From DATDEW01 sp046590205 (GTDB lineage Bacteria > Bacteroidota > Ignavibacteria > Palsa-1295): a DNA stretch of 64,000 bases. Location of the stretch: positions 19,584 through 83,583 of the forward strand of contig JBKJTT010000068.1 of NCBI GenBank assembly GCA_046590205.1, given 5' to 3'. The notes below the pieces were generated by a model. That model was not told where the DNA came from. It saw only the letters and a program-made list of their open reading frames with translations, and made no database searches. The position numbers and the translations under genes are program-made. Position 1 is the first letter of the stretch, and each line of letters opens with the position of its first letter. This document shows positions 1-9,997 of this stretch, piece by piece.

Positions 1-1044
1 CTTGTCTATCATTAGTCGTTTTTTCCCGAAATCAGGACCACCACGATAAATCCATAATGATTTTGTACTATCGTTGTCTGTCCCAAAAGATGGCATGAGA
101 TCAACCGAATGGTCATTTGGATCATTTCTTCGGTAAGCTTGCATTGTAAAAAAGAATGGAGACCAACTTCCCGAATCTAACCCATGCAGTTTCGGATTTT
201 CATGCCGAGATAATAATGTATCAAAACGGATAGCATTTGCAAATTTTTCCATGTTGAATGGGGGATCATTCTCATAAAAATACCCATTACTATAATAATC
301 AAAGAAGACCGCGTCTGTTCTTCCTGAATTTCGGAAATCCGCATATGTACCATATCGACTGAATTCAAGTGAATCATATCTACCAAGACTCATTGCGGAA
401 TCATGTGTCACCATTTCTCCTGGATGATAGAGTGAGGAGCCACCTTTATACAACACAACATATGTGGTATCTCTATATCCAGGATTTCCTGTACCAACCA
501 TAAATAGTATGTCATCAACAGTATCAGAGGTAAGGCGAGCTACATAAGAAAGTGGAAAGGACATCCGGTCTATCGTCCAATCACTTTTCAAATTATATCG
601 TAGCGTAGTAAATCGGGTTCTATTAAATCTACCATTGTCGTCAGCCCAGAAAATAGTATCATATTGTTCGCCGAACACTATGACATCTGTATGCTGAGTA
701 TCTCTAAAGTGAGCAAACTTATAACTAGTCCCTATCCAACCTCTGAAATCAAGATCTGTTTCTTCAACATTTTGGAGATCGTGAATATCAAGATCAGTAC
801 TAGTGCTAAAACTGCTAAAGATACCTAAATGCTTTGGTAAGCCATAGCTAATAATTCTTCTGTTATTTTCCCCTGGAAATTGCGGAATGTTATTTGTATA
901 GCCGCCAAGTTCTTGTTGGTTTCTACTGCCATAGACTGTATCAATATCTACCCCTAAAATAGGGTAAAAACAACCACTTTCAAACTGAGCATGAGCAATT
1001 CCCGCAGAAAGAACAAGATATGCTGTAATAATGAGTACTTTCAT
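1..1044 (-). CDS. Secreted FG-GAP/VCBS-like beta-propeller protein, 3' end outside window
   Basis: An open frame runs from an ATG at 1044 to the window edge (348 codons, no stop), so the C-terminus is missing. Residues 1-19 form a clean signal peptide (MKVLIITAYLVLSAGIAHA, cleavage before QF). The mature part has repeated Asp-rich strands such as DDILFMVGTG and DFRNSGRTDAVFF, which resemble FG-GAP/VCBS repeats of integrin-like propellers. A secreted or surface protein is therefore likely, and a T9SS C-terminal domain would be expected beyond the edge, as in other large secreted proteins here. Substrate or partner cannot be told. The gene diverges from the sigma-factor operon across a 769-base gap. 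Confidence 0.7.
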   Translation of the reverse strand, partial: MKVLIITAYLVLSAGIAHAQFESGCFYPILGVDIDTVYGSRNQQELGGYTNNIPQFPGENNRRIISYGLPKHLGIFSSFSTSTDLDIHDLQNVEETDLDFRGWIGTSYKFAHFRDTQHTDVIVFGEQYDTIFWADDNGRFNRTRFTTLRYNLKSDWTIDRMSFPLSYVARLTSDTVDDILFMVGTGNPGYRDTTYVVLYKGGSSLYHPGEMVTHDSAMSLGRYDSLEFSRYGTYADFRNSGRTDAVFFDYYSNGYFYENDPPFNMEKFANAIRFDTLLSRHENPKLHGLDSGSWSPFFFTMQAYRRNDPNDHSVDLMPSFGTDNDSTKSLWIYRGGPDFGKKRLMIDK

Positions 1045-1103
1045 CTCTATAAAGACACGCGAGAATCCAAATGGATGCGTAGTGTCAGGGCAAAAATACG
1101 TCA

Positions 1104-1283
1104 TATCGTAGGGGCTCGCCGGTGGCGTGCCTGTTTTCAGCTCCGATAGAAGTTACGTTTCGCTCCTACGGAGCTCTGGAATGTTGCGGATACTTTTCCA
1201 GGGGCTCACGCCCCTGGCTACCGACGTGCCGCTCCTATCGGAGCTAAGGGGGCAGGGCACGCCACCGGCGAGCCCCTACGATA
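1104..1283. repeat. Long palindromic intergenic repeat (MITE/REP-like)
   Basis: The outer arms 1104-1131 and 1256-1283 are perfect 28-base inverted copies beginning TATCGTAGGGGCTCGCC. Inside lie further dyads: AGCTCCGATAG near 1140 against CTATCGGAGCT near 1235, CTCCTACGGAGC near 1163, and CCAGGGGCTCACGCCCCTGG at 1199-1218. The whole 180 bases can fold into a branched cruciform. It encodes no credible protein; the open frame through it is an accident of composition. It is probably a non-autonomous or REP-type repeat. Confidence 0.75.
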
Positions 1284-1813
1284 GGTGCCTATGGGAATTG
1301 GCGAAAGCGGGGCAAAAACGTGGATTTCGGATATCCCCAAAGATTATCTTGTTGTTAATCAATAAGTTAGCGTGAATTTTTGGCGGACATCTTGCAAAAC
1401 GTCAAATAATTTCGTAAATTTGCATGTCGGAGTTTGTCGCTCGTGGATTGTGATTCGTCGAAAATGCGGTTTTCCGATAGATTCTTCCATATCCAGATTC
1501 CTCATTTCGCTTCGCTCCATACGGAATGACGTCCCCGAAAACTAAAGCATGAACGTCTGCACCCCTAAACGTCCATTTCCCCTATATGTGTAAATTCTTA
1601 GCACCATCCCTGCAACCTACTACCCGTAACCTCCAACCCTCATTAAAGTGGGGAAAAGTGGAAGAGGAGTGCACAATTAGAGTGTTGATTTATATGGGAC
1701 TTACGAGGGAAAGTTGCGGAAAGTAAGGGCACAGAATTATCCACACATTTTCCCCAAGATTTTTTGTAACCTTTTGGGAAGATAAGTGTCCTTTATATAG
1801 AGAATCTTACGAA
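1284..1813. other. Non-coding stretch upstream of sigma-factor operon
   Basis: No credible gene is visible. A TAAATTTG box (1415-1422) with TTG 20 bases upstream resembles a Bacteroidota promoter, but no ORF follows for 390 bases. At 1481-1535 the sequence ATTCCTCATTTCGCTTCGC...CGGAATGAC looks like a worn copy of the palindromic repeat family also inserted at 55873. A single perfect DnaA box (TTATCCACA, 1737-1745) lies near the operon start but has no companions. The last 100 bases probably carry the promoter for the sigma factor. Confidence 0.4.
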
Positions 1814-2491
1814 ATGTCATTACTTACCTTACATAAAGAAGAAGAACAGGCATTAAAGCAGCCGAACGGGCAGCCACAGGGACCTACAGAACAGGACCGT
1901 CTGGACTTTGCTACCTACACTGCTTTTATTAAGGGTGATGACAAAGCATTTCTTCAGCTTTATAACCGCTACGAAGCGCCCCTTTTGCTCTATTGCCGTA
2001 AAATGTGTGCCGATAGCCGTGTCGCCGAGGACTCGTTCCAGGAGACATGGATGCATATTTTCGAGCTTCGCGGCAAGACAACAAGTTTGGCTAATTTCCG
2101 CCCGTTCCTCTTTCGCACAGGTCGGAATGTCTGCCTCAATAAAATGCGGCATGAGATGGTTCGAATTCGCAGGTCGGTTGAGTTAACCGATGAAAGCGCA
2201 AGCGTTTCGTACCAATCGGAATCTGAGCAGGAAGAGCTTCGCCAGCTTATTTCACGCGCACTGAGCAAACTGCCGATCGCCGAGCGCGAGGTATTTGTAC
2301 TCCATGAGTACAGTAATTTTCATTATCATGAGATCGCATCGATCTTAGGTCGAAGCGATGCAAGTATCAAAACACTTGCCTTCAGGGCAAGAACCCGTTT
2401 ACGAAAAGTGGTTTCAAGCTGGCTTGGTCTTGGCGAAGAAGCAGACCCGGCGGCACATAATCAGTTGTTTGCCAAGCTATGGAAGGAATAA
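1814..2491 (+). CDS. ECF-type RNA polymerase sigma factor
   Basis: This 225-residue protein has the two-part layout of extracytoplasmic-function sigma factors. Region 2 covers roughly residues 38-110 (FLQLYNRYEAPLLLYC, EDSFQETWMHIFE), which binds core polymerase and the -10 element. Region 4 covers about residues 150-205 (LPIAEREVFVLHEYSNFHYHEIA, then IKTLAFRARTRLRK), a helix-turn-helix for the -35 element. A roughly 35-residue polar N-terminal extension is unusual but mild. The next gene starts 6 bases after the stop and encodes a one-pass membrane protein, the usual sigma/anti-sigma pairing. Regulon unknown. Confidence 0.9.
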   Translation: MSLLTLHKEEEQALKQPNGQPQGPTEQDRLDFATYTAFIKGDDKAFLQLYNRYEAPLLLYCRKMCADSRVAEDSFQETWMHIFELRGKTTSLANFRPFLFRTGRNVCLNKMRHEMVRIRRSVELTDESASVSYQSESEQEELRQLISRALSKLPIAEREVFVLHEYSNFHYHEIASILGRSDASIKTLAFRARTRLRKVVSSWLGLGEEADPAAHNQLFAKLWKE

Positions 2492-2497
2492 TATAAT

Positions 2498-3130
2498 ATG
2501 AATATTCGTGACGAAGAGTTAGTACAACGGTATTTTGACCATTCGATGTCATCTGGTGAGGAACAAAACTTCCTCATTGATGTCGCCGCACGCGACGATA
2601 TGCGGATGGCGTTCCGTTCACAGCTTGAACTACTCAAAGCGATCAAGTTTGATAAAGATATTTTAGGCGGTACAGGACTTGTCCGCGAGCGAACCCTTGC
2701 CGCACTTGGCTTATCGGCAATGCTCACGGCAACGACCGATGAGGCAATCGCCGCGCCGACCTTCATGCAGAACGTGAAAGGGTTTCTCGCGAAACCATAC
2801 ACGATGCTTATTGCAGGTGTCGTCGCTGGTGGATTAGCAACGTATGCAGTGCTCCCGACGAACACTGTTATGGTAGCTCCGGTAAAGACCGAACAACAGA
2901 TAGTACAGCCGTCATCGCTGGAGATTCAGATGCCGGAAGTCAGTGCTCCTGAAATTCAGAATAACCTGTCGCCTGCCGAAACGAAGCAGACAAACGTTGT
3001 AAAGCCAACTGCTAAGCAGGCAGTGACGAATACGAAGCCCGCGGAGACTACACCTATTGTGAATACGAACGGTGTATCACCAGAAGTCAAAAACAAGGTG
3101 GTTATCCGCAAACCGAGCGAGGTAAAATGA
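2498..3130 (+). CDS. Probable membrane anti-sigma factor
   Basis: 210 residues. The N-terminal ~95 residues are soluble and helical (DEELVQRYFDHSMSSGEEQ), resembling the sigma-binding part of anti-sigma factors, but without a clear HxxxCxxC zinc motif. One membrane span lies at about residues 97-116 (MLIAGVVAGGLATYAV). The remainder is a Pro/Thr/Lys-rich periplasmic tail of low complexity ending in KPSEVK. The only support for the role is operon position directly behind an ECF sigma factor plus this topology. It could instead be an unrelated one-pass envelope protein. Confidence 0.6.
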   Translation: MNIRDEELVQRYFDHSMSSGEEQNFLIDVAARDDMRMAFRSQLELLKAIKFDKDILGGTGLVRERTLAALGLSAMLTATTDEAIAAPTFMQNVKGFLAKPYTMLIAGVVAGGLATYAVLPTNTVMVAPVKTEQQIVQPSSLEIQMPEVSAPEIQNNLSPAETKQTNVVKPTAKQAVTNTKPAETTPIVNTNGVSPEVKNKVVIRKPSEVK

Positions 3131-3160
3131 TTCTTTCATTCACATGATCCTTCGTTAGTA

Positions 3161-3195
3161 CGAGATGGGGTGGGCATGTTGCCCGCCCCGTTTCG
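3161..3195 (+). terminator. Hairpin after sigma/anti-sigma operon
   Basis: GGGGTGGGC (3167-3175) pairs with GCCCGCCCC (3181-3189) around a 5-base loop, with one G:U pair. A GTTTCGG follows rather than a long T-run, so it is a strong hairpin but an imperfect intrinsic terminator. Confidence 0.5.
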
Positions 3196-3262
3196 GTAAA
3201 AGGCGAAGGTGGTGCAAACGTGAACTTTCTCCTGGGATAACTTATTGTTATAGTAGAGAAAT

Positions 3263-5416
3263 ATGCTGCTTCTTGACGCAGTCCTTATGAGTGTCATGTT
3301 CGGTACCAAAACACACAGCCCTTCACGAGCGACCTCCCGTTTCGGGTATGTAGTGTCCCTATTACTTATACTCGCGTCATCCTCTTACTCGCAGATCGCA
3401 TTGCTTTCCAAGAACGATAAACCTGCTCGGCTCGGTATCAGCGGACTTTATGGTACGAACATCTCAAGCACTCATATCGAAGAGTTTAACGGTCAGGAAT
3501 TCTGCGGTGTCTTCGAGCAAGGCGAAGCACCGGGATTATCAGTTGGTGTCTTTGGTGAGATACCATTTGGGGCAAGCAGCTTCTCGCTCATCCCCAGTCT
3601 GTCGTACCGTAACCTATCAAGCAGCTTTACAACAAACCCGTTCAACTTAGAGCATGCTTTTGATATTGGTGCAGGAGATACAGTCCGCATTGACCGCGAA
3701 CGAGTTTACCAGACTAACATCTCGACTATAGCTTTCGGAGCATCAGCCGGATGGCGACCGATTGAACAGCTCCGTTTCGATGCAGGATTATCATTCGGAT
3801 TTTTCGCATCACATAGCTATACCAAGACGGAGCATCTCCTGACACCGGATGCAGTCTATACATCAAACAACCTCTCGACGCTTGAACTTGAGAGTGGTGA
3901 GATGCCAGTCAACTCATTCCTGCTTACACTTGAGACAGGTATCGGCTATGACTTCCCTCTTTCGGATAAGGTAACGTTCTCGCCTCGGATCAATGCAAGT
4001 ATCCCGCTAACAGCTATTTCCGAAACTGGCGGTTCAAGTTATAAAACATGGACTATCGCCGGCGGAGCGCAGCTATCAGTTGCACTTGATAAAAAAGAAG
4101 AACTCTATATCCCGCCAATACCGCCGGAGCTACCGACTGCCCCGCCTGCAGAAAAACCGGTTGCTATTCGTGAACCTGATAAGAGTGTTCTTCGCGTCAA
4201 TGTCAGGGCTGTTGGTATTACAAGCGGCGGCGAGGAAGTCCCGGAGCCAATAGTCTCAATACAAAATGTTCGCGTCACAGACCTTGCGCCGACACTCAAC
4301 TACGTATTCTTTGATGACGGTAAAGAGGAAATACCTTCTCGCTATCAGAAGATAACAGCATCCGGCACACGCGGCTTTAACTACTCAATGTTCAATACCG
4401 AAAATGCACTTGAGATACATTATAGCGTCTTGAACATCATCGGTAAACGACTACAATCTGAACCGCAGGCAAAGATAACCTTAACAGGGACAAAGAGTCT
4501 TCACTCGGATGGTGATTCACTTAGTGAAGATAACCTTGCAATGCAACGCGCACAGAATGTTGCAAACTACTTGCAAAATGTGTGGGGTATCTCTTCATCC
4601 CGCATCCGTATCAAGAGCAAGGGATTGCCGGATCAGCCATCGGATGATAATACATTGACTGGTCAAGCAGAAAATAGACGAGTTGAAATTAGCACTTCAT
4701 TCCCAAAGATACTTGACCCGCTTGAGACAAAACGTATAGAACGCACTGCAACACCGCCGCGCATTGCATTCTATCAGGATATTGTATCAGATACTGGTAT
4801 TAAGTCGCTTCAGATAACTATCAAACAAGGCGACAAGATAATCGAGCGCATTGACGGACTCACCGACGAGCGAATTAAAGAACAACTTTGGAATATACCA
4901 TCTGAAAGCATTACTGCTGGTTCAAGTGATTCTGTTCTCTGGACTATGGATATTGTAGATTTTGCCGGAAATACAGCGCAGGTAACAGGTGCTATCAATG
5001 TAAAGCTCGCGGAATCTACTCTTGATGTTAATAAACGCGACACCATCGTTGATAAAAGTTTAGAACGCTTCCAACTCATCCTCTTTGATTACAGCCGTGC
5101 ATCATCGTCACTTGATAACAATGTCAGTGCCCTGCTTGATAGAGTATCGTCATCGGTATCACCCGATGCCAAAATATATCTTGTCGGCTATACTGACATT
5201 ACAGGCGACCAGTCATATAACGACCGACTCTCCCTTGATAGAGCAAGCAAAGCGTCGCTCTTACTATCATCAAAGCTGAAAACACTTGGCATACGTTCGC
5301 CGCAGTTCACGCTTGAAGGACGCGGCTCACGCGAACTTCTCTATGATAATACAAATGCCGAAGGCAGATTCCTTTCTCGTACTGTGCGCATCTCGATTGA
5401 GAAGGATATTAAGTGA
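3263..5416 (+). CDS. OmpA-family outer-membrane protein with two OmpA-like domains
   Basis: 717 residues. An N-terminal signal peptide (hydrophobic VVSLLLILASSSYSQ) sits after a long polar lead, so an internal Met (about codon 10 or 12) may be the true start. A beta-barrel-like region reaches about residue 270, followed by a proline-rich linker (YIPPIPPELPTAPPAEKP). A first OmpA-like peptidoglycan-binding domain lies near residues 350-475 (LAMQRAQNVANYL, ENRRVEIS) and a second near 610-715 (GYTDITGDQSYNDRLS, RASKASLLL). Two such modules in one chain are unusual. The protein probably links the outer membrane to peptidoglycan. Its stop overlaps the GTG start of the next gene, implying coupled translation. 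Confidence 0.8.
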   Translation: MLLLDAVLMSVMFGTKTHSPSRATSRFGYVVSLLLILASSSYSQIALLSKNDKPARLGISGLYGTNISSTHIEEFNGQEFCGVFEQGEAPGLSVGVFGEIPFGASSFSLIPSLSYRNLSSSFTTNPFNLEHAFDIGAGDTVRIDRERVYQTNISTIAFGASAGWRPIEQLRFDAGLSFGFFASHSYTKTEHLLTPDAVYTSNNLSTLELESGEMPVNSFLLTLETGIGYDFPLSDKVTFSPRINASIPLTAISETGGSSYKTWTIAGGAQLSVALDKKEELYIPPIPPELPTAPPAEKPVAIREPDKSVLRVNVRAVGITSGGEEVPEPIVSIQNVRVTDLAPTLNYVFFDDGKEEIPSRYQKITASGTRGFNYSMFNTENALEIHYSVLNIIGKRLQSEPQAKITLTGTKSLHSDGDSLSEDNLAMQRAQNVANYLQNVWGISSSRIRIKSKGLPDQPSDDNTLTGQAENRRVEISTSFPKILDPLETKRIERTATPPRIAFYQDIVSDTGIKSLQITIKQGDKIIERIDGLTDERIKEQLWNIPSESITAGSSDSVLWTMDIVDFAGNTAQVTGAINVKLAESTLDVNKRDTIVDKSLERFQLILFDYSRASSSLDNNVSALLDRVSSSVSPDAKIYLVGYTDITGDQSYNDRLSLDRASKASLLLSSKLKTLGIRSPQFTLEGRGSRELLYDNTNAEGRFLSRTVRISIEKDIK

Positions 5417-8400
5417 GTACGATAAGAACATATCGTCTCACCCTTGTTGCGCTCTTCGCACTGTTGTTTGCAGCAACCCTGCGAAGCCAGAATTGCGAAT
5501 CGAACATGCTCTTCATACAAGACTCTGGTGGATATGCTTACGTCCCGAAGTTCTCTGCAACAAAACTTGGCACGTCATTTACGATAGAGTTTTGGGTACA
5601 GTCACTTCGGAGCCAAAGTGGTAAAGGAATTCTTGAGATAGGGAGAACCGGTGATAGCGGAACAATACGATTTGAGATCGATAGTTCATTCTTAGTCAAA
5701 GCAACAACATCTTTTACAAATGCTACTGTATCGCTGACCACACCGTCATTTACTCAATCACAGTGGAATCACGTTGTGCTCTCGCTCTCAACAAAAGATA
5801 CACTTAAATTATATCTTAATGGTACTCTTGTAGCAAGCCAAAGAGTATCGACACGCACATTACGAACACTCGGGGATACGCTTTTTATTGGTACAAGCAG
5901 TTTATTGCAGACAACACTTTATGGTAATATTGATGAGCTTCGTATTTGGAACAAAGAACGTACCCTCGCGGAGATACAAATTCACAACACCTCACCGGTT
6001 TCGGATACCGCATCAGGTCTGGCTGCATACTACCGTATGGATGATAGATCAGGGCTTGGAAGACTTTGCGATTTTTCATGGAATGGAAATAATGGGATAC
6101 TCGTAGGCAATGCTTCTACTACCGCGTCCACTTCACCTATCGGAGCACCCGACCATAAGGGGTACATGCTCAAGGCACGGGAAAAGATCGTTGATATGGG
6201 GACCATTTCGTGCGGCGGCTCAAAAGCTGCAACGGTTCATATCACCAACACTGATATTGATACACTTGGAATAAAATCGATCGGGTATTCGAGCGGAAAT
6301 ATCTTCAGTATTACGCGGACACCGCCGTTCCCTATCTATCCGGGCCGAACGGAAATAATATCAGTCCAAGCAGACGCAAAAAGTATCGGTACGTTCTTTG
6401 ACACGCTTATCATTGCAAGCTCGACTGAATGCGGAGGCATCGTAAAGATAATTTTTAAGATCCGAGTTGACTCAGCCGGAGTGGAATTTCTCAATCCAGA
6501 AGTGCTCTTAAGTAAGATCCCAATATGTGATCTACCCAGAAAATCATCGGTACAGCTCAAGAATACCGGCGGCTCGAAAGTAACTATTGATTCATATCAA
6601 ATTCTGGATGATCAAGCAATAGAGATCATCAGTCCTGCACTACCTTTTACTATCGATAGCGGAGCGACACAAGAAGTTCTCTTTACCATCCGTGACCTTC
6701 CACCTTCAAAATTTATCACACGCCTACGTATCCATACAAAAGAATGTTCAAGGATAGCGGAAGTTTCTTTTGCAGGTGAACGGACAGATGTTGGTTTTAT
6801 CTTGCCGGAGGAGATGGTCTATCCTGCGGCGAACATGACTTCCAGCGGAGTAATGTACGACAGCACATTCTTTATCTACAATACAGGCACCTCGGAGATA
6901 TTTATTAATGATATGAGGATCATCGGAGATCCTATGTTCCGAATCGTAAAACCAATTTCCGGGAAAATTTATCTTGTCCCCGGTGATACCGCTGAAGTAA
7001 CGATACGCCTTGATGCACGGACGTGCGGGGAGTTTTCCGCAAAGCTCGCACTAAAAGGAGTGCCCTGTGGCATAGATACCTCCATTCGGTTGAATGCTGT
7101 TGTTGATGGTCCGCTCATCGAACTCAATGATGAGTATGACCTTGGCTCATCATGCTTCGCACATGATACGACAATAACATTCGTTAACCGTTCGGATATC
7201 ACGACCATTCTTGGCAAACCGAGCTTTGATAAAACAAATGTATTCACATACTTCGATCAAGGGCTCCTCCCGAAACAACTTGCACCCGGTGATTCGGTAA
7301 CAATAGCTCTACGCTTTAATCCTCTTATCCCGGGAGTACATACAGTGCAGGCAACGCTTCCGCTTACTCCGTGCGGGGAGGTTAGTATTACACTAAAGGG
7401 ACTTTTAGGAGTTGGGTTAATTGCAGTGAGTGATTCTCTCATTGATTTCGGTCTCGCCTGTGACCTTATACCACAACAAGAAAGCATCAACATCACGAAC
7501 AATGCCGGAAAAAACGTAACTGTAACGACTGCCGACATTATTGGCTCACTCGATTATACGCTTCTTTCCCCATTGCCACCGTTCACTTTGAGTGATGGTG
7601 AGACAAAAAATATCATAGTAGAATATCATCCGGCTTCTCTCGGGCTTGATTCGGCGAACCTTGTGATGAACGATAATGGCTGCTTTGTTACCTCTATCCC
7701 TATAGGCGGAATCCGAGAGATAACATCGCTTAAACTTGTGAGCGATACTATTGTCTTTGATATGACATGCCCAACGAAGCGTTCTCTAAAGAGTTTTGGT
7801 ATTGAGAATCTCGGTCTCGGAACGGTATCGATCACGAGTGTAACATTCGGCGGTACAACGTTCGGGATAGGCAATCTTGGGAATGTGAAATTAGGTGCAA
7901 AACGAGTTACTACCCTTCCTATTTCATTTAATCCGAAAACGTTGGGCTTGCATGAAGATATGCTCACCATCGTTTTTGGTCCATGTGATGATACTCTTGT
8001 CTTGCACTTGAGGGGGATCGGCGGACCTATCGCACGCCTCATTCAAGAAGACACACTTTTTGATTTCGGTGAGGTAAAGATCGGTAACACAAGAACACTT
8101 TGTGTAGAGTTCACAAACCCAAGCTGTTTGCCGATCATTATAGAGAAGTCGAGCATCTTACTTGATGGTTCGTTCGAGTTAGATTTTACCGACAGTACAT
8201 TGGAACACTTCCCATACAGTGTGACAAAAGATAACCCGATAACATTTTGTTTCCGATATACACCAACGATCGAACGAGAGGACTCAAGAATTTTTAGAAT
8301 ACGTTTTGCCGGGGACAGCGTAACAACGATTCTAAAGGGAACGGGCATCACCCCACATATTACTCATACTCATCGAGTTCTTGATTTTGGTGATGTCCTT

Positions 8401-9954
8401 CTCGATAGTACAAGGACACTCTCTGATACAGTAGCAAATACTGGTAAACTTCCTGTAGTCTTTGTCACTACTCAACCAATCAGTTCTGTATTTACTGTTC
8501 TCACTTCTCCTGTAGGATTAGCTTCAGGAGATGACTCTCTCTTACGTGTATCCTTCACCCCAAGAGCAGCAATGCTCTATGAGGACACAATCTTCATGCA
8601 ATGGGAGCAAACCGTTGATACGATCATCCTTCGCGGAAGAGGTACAGGGCACGGCGCACTCGTGAATACTACACAAGTTGATTTTGGTGATGTGCGTGTC
8701 AATACATCTCAAGACGCAAAGATCGCTATTACAGCCGGAGATGGATTCCCCGTAATCCTCTCGAACGTTGCTATTACGGGTAGTTCGTTCGGTTTCAGCC
8801 CCCCAAGTACTAATACGCTATCCTCATCACTTGATACTGCATTTGTAATTATCACATATAGTCCTACTCTTGAAGTGAGTGAATTGGTCCAGCTCACCTT
8901 CGACGACAATGCAGGCAACAAAAAGTCTGTAAATCTCAAAGGACGAGGCGTTGAGGCACATCTGCGAATTGATACACAGTTCGTTGATTTCGGTGTAGTA
9001 AAAATTGGTACTGAAAAAACAGCATTGATACCAGTACTGAATACCGGTGACTACCCACTTTCTATATCAGAAGCAAGACCCGATATTCGTTCTGTTTTTG
9101 ACTTGATAAAATTACCAGGTGACATCCCTGCACGTTCAAGCGAATACTTTGAGTATGTATTCAAGCCGGTAACTGACATTGAGTATTTTGATGCCGTAAC
9201 CATCACTGCAGACGCTCCAGAAAAAGAACGTACTATTATCATTCGCGGTGAAGGCACATTCGGAGATATTATCTATTCGGTTGGAAATGTTACTCTTAAC
9301 GTAGGTGATATAGTTGAACTGCCTGTTTCAATTGGTGGTACTGACTTTGCTTCTGTTGCTATTGATAGCTTCACGTGTGTAGTTCATTATGATCCGACCG
9401 TCATGTTCGTCCATGATGTCATAACAGAGAATACACTTTCAAGTGGGATGATGATGATCGTTGATCGTCTGCCCAAAGACAGCATTATCCGTATTCACGG
9501 ATTTGCAAAACGATTACCAAGTACACCCGGTGTCCTCTTTAACTTGAAGGTAGAAGCATTACTCGGACCTATCGATACCACAAGTGTCATGCTTGCCTCA
9601 TCATCACCGAAACATCAATCACCGCAGGCAGCGCAAGGGCTATTTACCGTTGCTGATTGCGGAAAATACCGAACAAATATTCACTACAAGGGACCTTACT
9701 CGCTTTCTGCTCCGAAGCCGAATCCGGTGACTTCGACGCTGTCGCTCTCGTATGAACTCGGTCTTGACGGATTTGTCTCAATGGATATTATCGATGAACT
9801 CGGAGTGGTCGTAAAACGAATTCTTTCCGACTCACAAAAAAGAGGAAAGCACAACGTTGTTGTAAATGTCGCCGACCTGCCCAGTGGTATGTTCACCTAT
9901 ATCCTACAAAGTTTGGAATACCGCGAAGCAAAGAGCTTTATTATCTCAAAATAA
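5413..9954 (+). CDS. Giant secreted LamG / choice-of-anchor D (ASH) protein with T9SS sorting domain
   Basis: 1513 residues starting at a GTG that overlaps the upstream stop (GTGA). After a signal peptide (ALFALLFAATLRSQ) a concanavalin-A-like LamG domain spans about residues 30-215, with the typical NIDELRIWNKERT strand. Many ASH/HYDIN-like beta-sandwich repeats follow (recurring LDFGDV, VDFGVVKIGT). Near residues 1285-1400 a cohesin-like fold is suggested by VTLNVGDIVELPVSIGG. The end is a T9SS type A sorting domain (PKPNPVTSTLSLSYEL...SGMFTYIL). It is probably exported through T9SS and anchored to the surface as an adhesive or structural protein, possibly held by the OmpA protein upstream; that partnership is inferred. 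Confidence 0.85.
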   Translation: MSTIRTYRLTLVALFALLFAATLRSQNCESNMLFIQDSGGYAYVPKFSATKLGTSFTIEFWVQSLRSQSGKGILEIGRTGDSGTIRFEIDSSFLVKATTSFTNATVSLTTPSFTQSQWNHVVLSLSTKDTLKLYLNGTLVASQRVSTRTLRTLGDTLFIGTSSLLQTTLYGNIDELRIWNKERTLAEIQIHNTSPVSDTASGLAAYYRMDDRSGLGRLCDFSWNGNNGILVGNASTTASTSPIGAPDHKGYMLKAREKIVDMGTISCGGSKAATVHITNTDIDTLGIKSIGYSSGNIFSITRTPPFPIYPGRTEIISVQADAKSIGTFFDTLIIASSTECGGIVKIIFKIRVDSAGVEFLNPEVLLSKIPICDLPRKSSVQLKNTGGSKVTIDSYQILDDQAIEIISPALPFTIDSGATQEVLFTIRDLPPSKFITRLRIHTKECSRIAEVSFAGERTDVGFILPEEMVYPAANMTSSGVMYDSTFFIYNTGTSEIFINDMRIIGDPMFRIVKPISGKIYLVPGDTAEVTIRLDARTCGEFSAKLALKGVPCGIDTSIRLNAVVDGPLIELNDEYDLGSSCFAHDTTITFVNRSDITTILGKPSFDKTNVFTYFDQGLLPKQLAPGDSVTIALRFNPLIPGVHTVQATLPLTPCGEVSITLKGLLGVGLIAVSDSLIDFGLACDLIPQQESINITNNAGKNVTVTTADIIGSLDYTLLSPLPPFTLSDGETKNIIVEYHPASLGLDSANLVMNDNGCFVTSIPIGGIREITSLKLVSDTIVFDMTCPTKRSLKSFGIENLGLGTVSITSVTFGGTTFGIGNLGNVKLGAKRVTTLPISFNPKTLGLHEDMLTIVFGPCDDTLVLHLRGIGGPIARLIQEDTLFDFGEVKIGNTRTLCVEFTNPSCLPIIIEKSSILLDGSFELDFTDSTLEHFPYSVTKDNPITFCFRYTPTIEREDSRIFRIRFAGDSVTTILKGTGITPHITHTHRVLDFGDVLLDSTRTLSDTVANTGKLPVVFVTTQPISSVFTVLTSPVGLASGDDSLLRVSFTPRAAMLYEDTIFMQWEQTVDTIILRGRGTGHGALVNTTQVDFGDVRVNTSQDAKIAITAGDGFPVILSNVAITGSSFGFSPPSTNTLSSSLDTAFVIITYSPTLEVSELVQLTFDDNAGNKKSVNLKGRGVEAHLRIDTQFVDFGVVKIGTEKTALIPVLNTGDYPLSISEARPDIRSVFDLIKLPGDIPARSSEYFEYVFKPVTDIEYFDAVTITADAPEKERTIIIRGEGTFGDIIYSVGNVTLNVGDIVELPVSIGGTDFASVAIDSFTCVVHYDPTVMFVHDVITENTLSSGMMMIVDRLPKDSIIRIHGFAKRLPSTPGVLFNLKVEALLGPIDTTSVMLASSSPKHQSPQAAQGLFTVADCGKYRTNIHYKGPYSLSAPKPNPVTSTLSLSYELGLDGFVSMDIIDELGVVVKRILSDSQKRGKHNVVVNVADLPSGMFTYILQSLEYREAKSFIISK

Positions 9955-9958
9955 GATG

Positions 9959-9991
9959 TTGTAAAACCTCTCGTAGTTTGCCGTATTTTTG
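9959..9991 (+). promoter_or_regulatory. Candidate Bacteroidota-type promoter of dcd
   Basis: TATTTTTG at 9984-9991 matches the -7 consensus TAnnTTTG, with TTG at 9959-9961 as a weaker -33 box. The expected start site falls at or within a few bases of the dcd ATG (9998), so the message would be nearly leaderless. Confidence 0.4.
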
Positions 9992-9997
9992 CACAAT

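Noticed and set aside
1127..1375. 82-residue open frame in the long upstream gap
   Set aside because: It lies wholly within and just after the palindromic repeat and has no protein-like composition or ribosome-binding site.
1737..1745. Perfect DnaA box TTATCCACA as a sign of a replication origin
   Set aside because: It stands alone, with no dnaA/dnaN neighbours, no box cluster and no clear unwinding element.
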